Shown: piece by piece, positions 59,909 to 64,000 of the stretch
Position numbering within the stretch: position 1 is the stretch's first letter
How the letters are laid out: each line of letters starts with the position of its first letter
The notes under the pieces: model-generated
Database searches by the model: none
What the model was told of the DNA's origin: nothing
What the model saw: only the letters and a program-made list of their open reading frames with translations
Origin: Agromyces aureus
GTDB lineage: Bacteria > Actinomycetota > Actinomycetes > Actinomycetales > Microbacteriaceae
DNA: 64,000 bases
Direction of reading: 5' to 3'
Assembly: GCF_001660485.1 (NCBI RefSeq)
Contig: NZ_CP013979.1
Location: forward strand, 868,001 to 932,000
Translations under genes and position numbers: made by a program

Positions 59909-60910
59909 ATGGCACTCACCGCCAACTCCACCATCGCCGAATGGCTCGCCGACCCCGCCGGTCACGCCGCGCTGCAGGGCCTCGTGAGCCAGGGCGGCGG
60001 CTCGACCGAGCAGCTCGCACCCATCGCCGGCCTGCCGCTGCAGCAGCTCGTCGTCATGAGCCAGGGCCAGATGCCGCAGGCGGCCGTCGATGAGCTCGTG
60101 AAGGCCGTGAACGGCGGCGTCATCCCCGAAGACGCCGAGTCCACCGCCTGGCAGGAGCAGGTCACCCCCGGCCGTTTCGCCGGCAAGACCGTGATCGTCA
60201 CCGGCGCGGCATCCGGCATCGGCCGCGCCACTGCGAGCCGCATCGCACGTGAGGGCGGCCGCGTCGTCGCCGTCGACATCTCGGCCGAGAAGCTCGATGA
60301 GTTCGCGGCATCCATCCCCGGCTCCGAGATCGTGCCCGTCGCCGGCGACATCACCAAGCAGGAGTCGATCGACGCGATCGTCGCCGCCGCGGGTGACAAG
60401 ATCTACGGCCTCGCCAACGTCGCCGGCATCAACGACGACTTCTCGCCGATCCACGAGACGCCCGACGCCATCTGGGACAAGGTCATGGCCGTCAACGTCA
60501 CCGGCACGTTCAAGCTCACCCGCGCGGTCGTGCCGTTCATGCTCGAGGCCGGCAAGGGCTCGATCGTCAACGTCGCGAGCGAGGCCGGCCTGCGCGGCAA
60601 CGCCTCTGGCAACGCCTACACGACCTCGAAGCACGCCGTCGTCGGCCTCACCAAGTCGGCCGCCTTCATGTACGCCCTGCAGGGCGTGCGCGTGAACGCC
60701 GTCGCCCCCGGCGGCGTCGCGACCGGCATCCCGTTCCCGCCGCACGTGTCCGAGGTCGGCTCCGCCCGGCTCGCGCCGTTCCAGGGTGCGATCCCGTCGG
60801 TCGCGACCGCCGAGGCGCTCGCCGCCTCGATCACGTTCCTGCTCAGCGAGGACGCCGTCAACATCAACGGCGCGATCCTCGCCTCCGACGGCGGCTGGTC
60901 GGTGCAGTAA
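59909..60910 (+). CDS. SDR oxidoreductase with an extra N-terminal helical domain
   Basis: This 333-residue protein has a C-terminal classical short-chain dehydrogenase with TGAASGIG (98-105), NVAG, Ser224, Tyr237 and Lys241 (AYTTSK) and VNAVAPGGVATG. The first 85 or so residues are an added domain (STIAEWLADPAGHAALQGLV, APIAGLPLQQLVVMSQGQMP, AAVDELVKAVNGG), not part of the SDR fold and resembling small helical modules attached to some actinobacterial glycosidases (from memory, unverified). AAAAGGA precedes ATG 59909. Substrate unknown. A terminator follows. Confidence 0.86.
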   Translation: MALTANSTIAEWLADPAGHAALQGLVSQGGGSTEQLAPIAGLPLQQLVVMSQGQMPQAAVDELVKAVNGGVIPEDAESTAWQEQVTPGRFAGKTVIVTGAASGIGRATASRIAREGGRVVAVDISAEKLDEFAASIPGSEIVPVAGDITKQESIDAIVAAAGDKIYGLANVAGINDDFSPIHETPDAIWDKVMAVNVTGTFKLTRAVVPFMLEAGKGSIVNVASEAGLRGNASGNAYTTSKHAVVGLTKSAAFMYALQGVRVNAVAPGGVATGIPFPPHVSEVGSARLAPFQGAIPSVATAEALAASITFLLSEDAVNINGAILASDGGWSVQ

Positions 60911-60945
60911 CCCGGACAGTCGCGACGCCTCACGGCGTGAACCGA

Positions 60946-60979
60946 GGGCGGGACGGATGCTGCGGCATCCGCCCCGCCC
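60946..60979 (+). terminator. Terminator after the SDR gene
   Basis: GGGCGGGACGGATGC (60946-60960) and GCATCCGCCCCGCCC (60965-60979) pair over 14 of 15 positions with a TGCG loop and a short TTGTG tail. Confidence 0.82.
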
Positions 60980-61128
60980 TTGTGCGTGCGCGGGGCGCCG
61001 TGCCGGGCGGGCATTCCGGCCACCGAGAGGACGGCTTTCGGGTGACCGGCGGGCGCGCCCACCGGCGGGACCGGTCCTCTCTCGTGGCGGTCTTCTGCGC
61101 CGGTGGGGGCACGTAAACTTGCCCGACG

Positions 61129-63426
61129 ATGGATGAGCAGCCGACACCGCCCACACCCGAGATTCCCGCAGCCTGGTACCCCGACCCCTCGGGTGGCGCC
61201 GGACAGCGGTGGTGGGACGGCACCAAGTGGACCGAGCACGTGCACCCCGCGGTTCCGGATGCCACGGCGAACGCGGGTTCGGCCGGAGCCGGTGCCGGAG
61301 CCGGTGCTGCTGCCACCGCTGCCGTGACCGACGGCCAGGCGGCCGGTGGCACGGTGCCCGCCGCGAAGCGTTCGCGTCGCGGCCTCGTCATCGGGCTCAT
61401 CGCCGGCGGCACCGCGGTGCTGCTCGTCGCCGGAACGGTGATCGGCCTGAACGTGGCCGGCGCGTTCGGCGGCGGTGGCGACCTGACCACGGTCGGCGGC
61501 TACGACTACGCGGAGCCGATGCTCGACCTCGAACGCGACCACGAGTTCGAGCTCCGCGCCGCCTACGACCTCGAGGCGAAGGCGAGCGAAGTCGGGGCGG
61601 AGGAGTTCGACACCGACTTCGCCTTCGAGGTGTTCACGGATGCCGCGCTCAGCAAGCACGCCCCGATCATGGTGAATCAGTGGAACGACACGGTCACCAT
61701 TTCCGCTCAAGAGGACGCCGAGGCCCGTTACGCCGACAGCGACGCGTTCGAAGGCCGCGAAACGGAGAGCCCCCGCATCCGCGACATCGGCGAGGCCTAC
61801 GGCGCCTGGGGCCTGAACGCCACCTACTACCTCGTGCAGCACCTCGACGAGCAGGGCGCCGAACTCGAGCGCCCGCGTGTCACCCCGTTCACCGTGCAGC
61901 ACGAGCTCGAGGCGCCGACCGTGACCTTCGCCACCGACGGCGGCACGGGCAACCTCAGTGTCGCCTGGCAGGCGGTCGAGGGAGCGAGCAGCTACCTTGT
62001 CGTGGCGTCGTCGACCAACGGCAACACGCGGGAGATCTCCGTCGTCGGCGAGACCGACGGCGAGACGACCTGGTCGACCACCGATGCCGTGTTCGACATG
62101 AACGAGGGCAGCAAGGCGACCTGGGCGATCGAGCAGAACGTCGGGCTGCAGCTCTTCGACCGCAGTGCCGACGAGCTCGAGAACGACGCCACGGCGTACC
62201 AGATGGCCGAGCTGCTGCGCAGCGCCGAGTTCGATCTCGGCGTGATCGCGACCGATGGCACGTCGTACTCGCCGTACATCTCGTACGACGGGCTCTCGGT
62301 GGCCGGCGACCTGCCCTTCACGCGGGCCGAGGGTGCCACCGACGAGCTGTACCCCGACCGCATCGTCGGCGTCGCGAACCTGCAGTCCGTGCCGACGAAG
62401 TTCGCGTTCACCTCGCTCGACGGGGCCACGCGCCAGAGCGTCGCGTACGCCGACCCCGCCGCGGTCGTCGAGTACCCCGACTACTCCGCCGTCGGCATCC
62501 GGGGCAAGGGCACCGACCTCGGCATGTGGCTGAACCTCGAGCGCGGAGTCGACGTCGCGGCCGAGATCGCCGCGTTCAACGCGCGCGCCGAGGCCGAGGC
62601 GCCGACCACCGGCGGCGGCGTCGAGCTCGTCTCCGCCCCGGTCGACGAGATGATCGACCAGTTCGAGCCGTCGACGACGGCTCCGGCGACCGACCTGCCC
62701 ATCGTCGCGAGCAACGACTTCACGCGTTACCTCGCCGCGAACCTCATCGACCGCCAGCAGGCGATCGACGTCTCGGCGTACGTCGGCGCGCCCGGCATGC
62801 CCTCGCTCGACGACGCGATTCAAGAGGCCACGGAGCAGAACCCCTACGTGGTCGGCGTCGACGGCTACGGGGCGAGCGACGGCATCCTCTACGTGACCTA
62901 CACGGCCTCGGCCGACGATCTCGCCGCGAACCGCGATGCGACGTATGCGAAGGCGCAGGAGGTGGTCGCCGAGGTGATCACCGACGGCATGGGCGACGCC
63001 GAGAAGGTCACCGCGCTGAACGACTGGATCACGGCGAACGCCGAGTACGACTACGAGGCGCTCGCCGCGAAGGAGGCCCTGGGCTCCGTCCCCGACGCGG
63101 AGGCGGCGGCCTGGCAGGCCTCCGGCGCGTTGGTCGACGGCTCGGCGGTGTGCGCCGGGTACGCGTACGCGTTCGAGGCGCTGGCCCTCGAGGCCGGGCT
63201 CGACGCGGTGGTCGTCACCGGTGACGTCACGGCCGGCGGTCGCCACGCATGGAACAAGGTCTCGATCGACGGCCGGTGGCTCGCGGTCGACACCACCTGG
63301 AACGACGACGAGGCGGCGAACCAGTACCTCATGATCACCGACGCGGAGTTCACCGGGCCGGCCGAGCGCACCGAGGACATCTTCTGGATGCAGGACTCGC
63401 GCATCGGCGACTACGCGGCGAAGTAG
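61129..63426 (+). CDS. DUF2510 / transglutaminase-like surface protein
   Basis: The 765-residue protein begins with a DUF2510 module (AAWYPDPSGGAGQRWWDGTKWTEHV), then a Gly/Ala-rich linker and one span at about residues 85-108 (GLVIGLIAGGTAVLLVAGTVIGLNV). A long extracellular part includes a fibronectin III-like segment (APTVTFATDGGTGNLSVAWQAVEGASSYLVVASS). A transglutaminase/protease-like core closes it with Cys675 in SAVCAGYAYAFE, His706 in GGRHAWNKV and Asp721 in AVDTTWND, a complete triad. The activity could be peptide cross-linking or cleavage at the wall; substrate unknown. TAAACT 10 nt before the ATG may be a -10. A strong terminator follows. Confidence 0.82.
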   Translation: MDEQPTPPTPEIPAAWYPDPSGGAGQRWWDGTKWTEHVHPAVPDATANAGSAGAGAGAGAAATAAVTDGQAAGGTVPAAKRSRRGLVIGLIAGGTAVLLVAGTVIGLNVAGAFGGGGDLTTVGGYDYAEPMLDLERDHEFELRAAYDLEAKASEVGAEEFDTDFAFEVFTDAALSKHAPIMVNQWNDTVTISAQEDAEARYADSDAFEGRETESPRIRDIGEAYGAWGLNATYYLVQHLDEQGAELERPRVTPFTVQHELEAPTVTFATDGGTGNLSVAWQAVEGASSYLVVASSTNGNTREISVVGETDGETTWSTTDAVFDMNEGSKATWAIEQNVGLQLFDRSADELENDATAYQMAELLRSAEFDLGVIATDGTSYSPYISYDGLSVAGDLPFTRAEGATDELYPDRIVGVANLQSVPTKFAFTSLDGATRQSVAYADPAAVVEYPDYSAVGIRGKGTDLGMWLNLERGVDVAAEIAAFNARAEAEAPTTGGGVELVSAPVDEMIDQFEPSTTAPATDLPIVASNDFTRYLAANLIDRQQAIDVSAYVGAPGMPSLDDAIQEATEQNPYVVGVDGYGASDGILYVTYTASADDLAANRDATYAKAQEVVAEVITDGMGDAEKVTALNDWITANAEYDYEALAAKEALGSVPDAEAAAWQASGALVDGSAVCAGYAYAFEALALEAGLDAVVVTGDVTAGGRHAWNKVSIDGRWLAVDTTWNDDEAANQYLMITDAEFTGPAERTEDIFWMQDSRIGDYAAK

Positions 63427-63453
63427 CCCACGGGCGCTCGCGCGCGAACACGA

Positions 63454-63492
63454 CGACGACGGCCGCAGGCATTCCGCCTGCGGCCGTCGTCG
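63454..63492 (+). terminator. Terminator after the transglutaminase-like gene
   Basis: A perfect 17-bp stem (left arm 63454-63470 with GACGACGGCCGCAGGC, right arm 63476-63492) closes a 5-nt ATTCC loop 28 bp after the stop. It is the strongest hairpin noticed in the window. Confidence 0.85.
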
Positions 63493-63658
63493 GTGTTGGC
63501 GAGCCGGTTGATCGGTGGTCCCGCCGTCGGGCGGCCGACTGCGGCATCCGCTTCTCCGGGCGCCCGCGCGCACCTGACGGCCGGGCGTCGCGCGCGCGAA
63601 CATCGGGCACTCGTGGCGTGCGCCGGATCCCATGCGTGATCCGCGCTAGCTTCGAGGC

Positions 63659-63718
63659 ATGCATCGCGCGCGCACCGATCACCGCTCCTCCGAAGGCCGG
63701 GTGACGAGTTGGGAGTGA
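63659..63718 (+). CDS. Leaderless 19-residue upstream ORF coupled to the CPBP gene
   Basis: ATG to TGA reads MHRARTDHRSSEGRVTSWE. TAGCTT (63647-63652) lies exactly 6 nt before the ATG, the leaderless spacing. The stop overlaps the GTG of the membrane-protease gene as GTGA, and that gene has no ribosome site of its own, so the small ORF probably carries ribosomes to it. The peptide is basic and has no known family. An alternative is that this ATG simply marks the 5' end and the peptide has no function. Confidence 0.5.
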   Translation: MHRARTDHRSSEGRVTSWE

Positions 63719-64000
63719 TCCTCGGACTCCTGCCCCTCGTGTTCTTCGTCGTCGCCGTCGTGCTGTTCCGGCGCAGACGTCAGCCCGTGCTGCGAAGCCT
63801 CGGGTTCTCGTTCGGCCGTTGGTCGGCGGTCGACGCGGCCGTCGGCCTTGCGATCCCGGCGATCGCGTTCACCGCGATCTTCCTGACCGAGCGCGCGCTG
63901 AACGCGATCCGGGTCGAGGCGGGCACGATCACCTGGGCGTCCTTCGTCACCGACGTGCTCGTGCAGCTGTTCTTCGCCGCCCTGCTCGAGGAGCTCATCT
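63715..64000 (+). CDS. CPBP-family intramembrane protease, 3'-truncated by the window edge
   Basis: The first 95 codons from GTG 63715 encode at least three spans (LGLLPLVFFVVAVVLF, VGLAIPAIAFTAIFL, FVTDVLVQLFFAALLEELI). The last visible residues are EEL, the start of the EExxxR motif of CPBP (CAAX protease/bacteriocin-processing) proteins, which cleave within the membrane. The link RRRRQPVLRSLGFSFGRW is typical. The rest of the gene is outside the window. Start choice follows the GTGA overlap with the upstream ORF; TTG 63709 is an alternative. Confidence 0.7.
   Translation, partial: MILGLLPLVFFVVAVVLFRRRRQPVLRSLGFSFGRWSAVDAAVGLAIPAIAFTAIFLTERALNAIRVEAGTITWASFVTDVLVQLFFAALLEELI

Noticed and set aside
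60616..63633. Very long minus-strand open frame opposite the SDR and transglutaminase-like genes (also 14383-17541 and 2559-4361 on the minus strand)
   Set aside because: High G+C keeps the opposite strand free of stops. Products are Arg/Ala/Asp-rich without domains, and the plus-strand genes have clear families and codon bias.

Overview
The window is about 70 percent G+C, with dense, short-spaced genes, frequent ATGA/GTGA overlaps, G/C third codon positions and several apparently leaderless genes. Together with the gene content (HelR-type RNA polymerase recycler, DUF2510 protein, GH42 pairs, CUT1 importers without their own ATPase) this points to an actinobacterium, most likely Microbacteriaceae and perhaps Agromyces. 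That assignment is inference. I saw no rRNA, tRNA, CRISPR array, replication origin or intact insertion sequence.

Layout. 1-6528: tail of a sugar-importer ATPase, then a complete galactofuranose-type importer ytfQ-ytfR-ytfT-yjfF behind two LacI-type operators. 6648-8870: helR, apparently starting at ATC. 8860-16551: a tandem-domain Lrp regulator diverging from a catabolic run of MHS transporter, amidohydrolase, 2-ketoarginine-decarboxylase-like enzyme, ureohydrolase and (more loosely) a deaminase, read here as guanidino-compound or arginine breakdown. 16712-19057: lytic transglycosylase, MpaB-like protein and an FMN-binding stress protein. 19174-28061: a galactoside unit with a LacI regulator diverging from GH42, binding protein, two permeases and a second GH42. 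Its two operators share the core TGTTnnCGnnAACA with those of ytfQ, so one regulator, or close paralogues, may govern both units.

28128-39146: LtrA-like protein, a membrane protein plus PspA pair, a NarL-type two-component system diverging from a MacB/LolD-type ABC transporter, AlkD-like protein, MFS exporter and CorA. 39165-46990 is an accessory stretch: a truncated SDR gene, a SecD-P1-like lipoprotein, a PadR/HAAS pair, a DUF6578-like protein, a 1083-residue beta-helix surface protein ending in a LAASG-type sorting signal, a YefM-YoeB module, and a serine-recombinase remnant that abuts a 5'-truncated scoA.

46977-53849: scoB, LLM flavin oxidoreductase, a leaderless 16-codon Leu/Val leader coupled to a pentapeptide-repeat protein, a PrpB-like lyase, GAP and AI-2E membrane proteins, and a MarR/NAD(P)-reductase pair around a perfect 22-bp palindrome. 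53973-64000: GH2 beta-mannosidase, a flavin oxidoreductase-MarR-DUF3237 operon behind a long operator, TetR diverging from an SDR with an extra N-terminal domain, a DUF2510-transglutaminase surface protein, and the start of a CPBP-type membrane protease gene coupled to a leaderless 19-codon upstream ORF.

Two themes recur. First, import and cleavage of galacto-/manno-configured sugars: two importers, two GH42 and one GH2. Second, regulator genes divergent from or inside their target operons, with clear dyads between them. Three gene remnants and the recombinase scar show past rearrangement.
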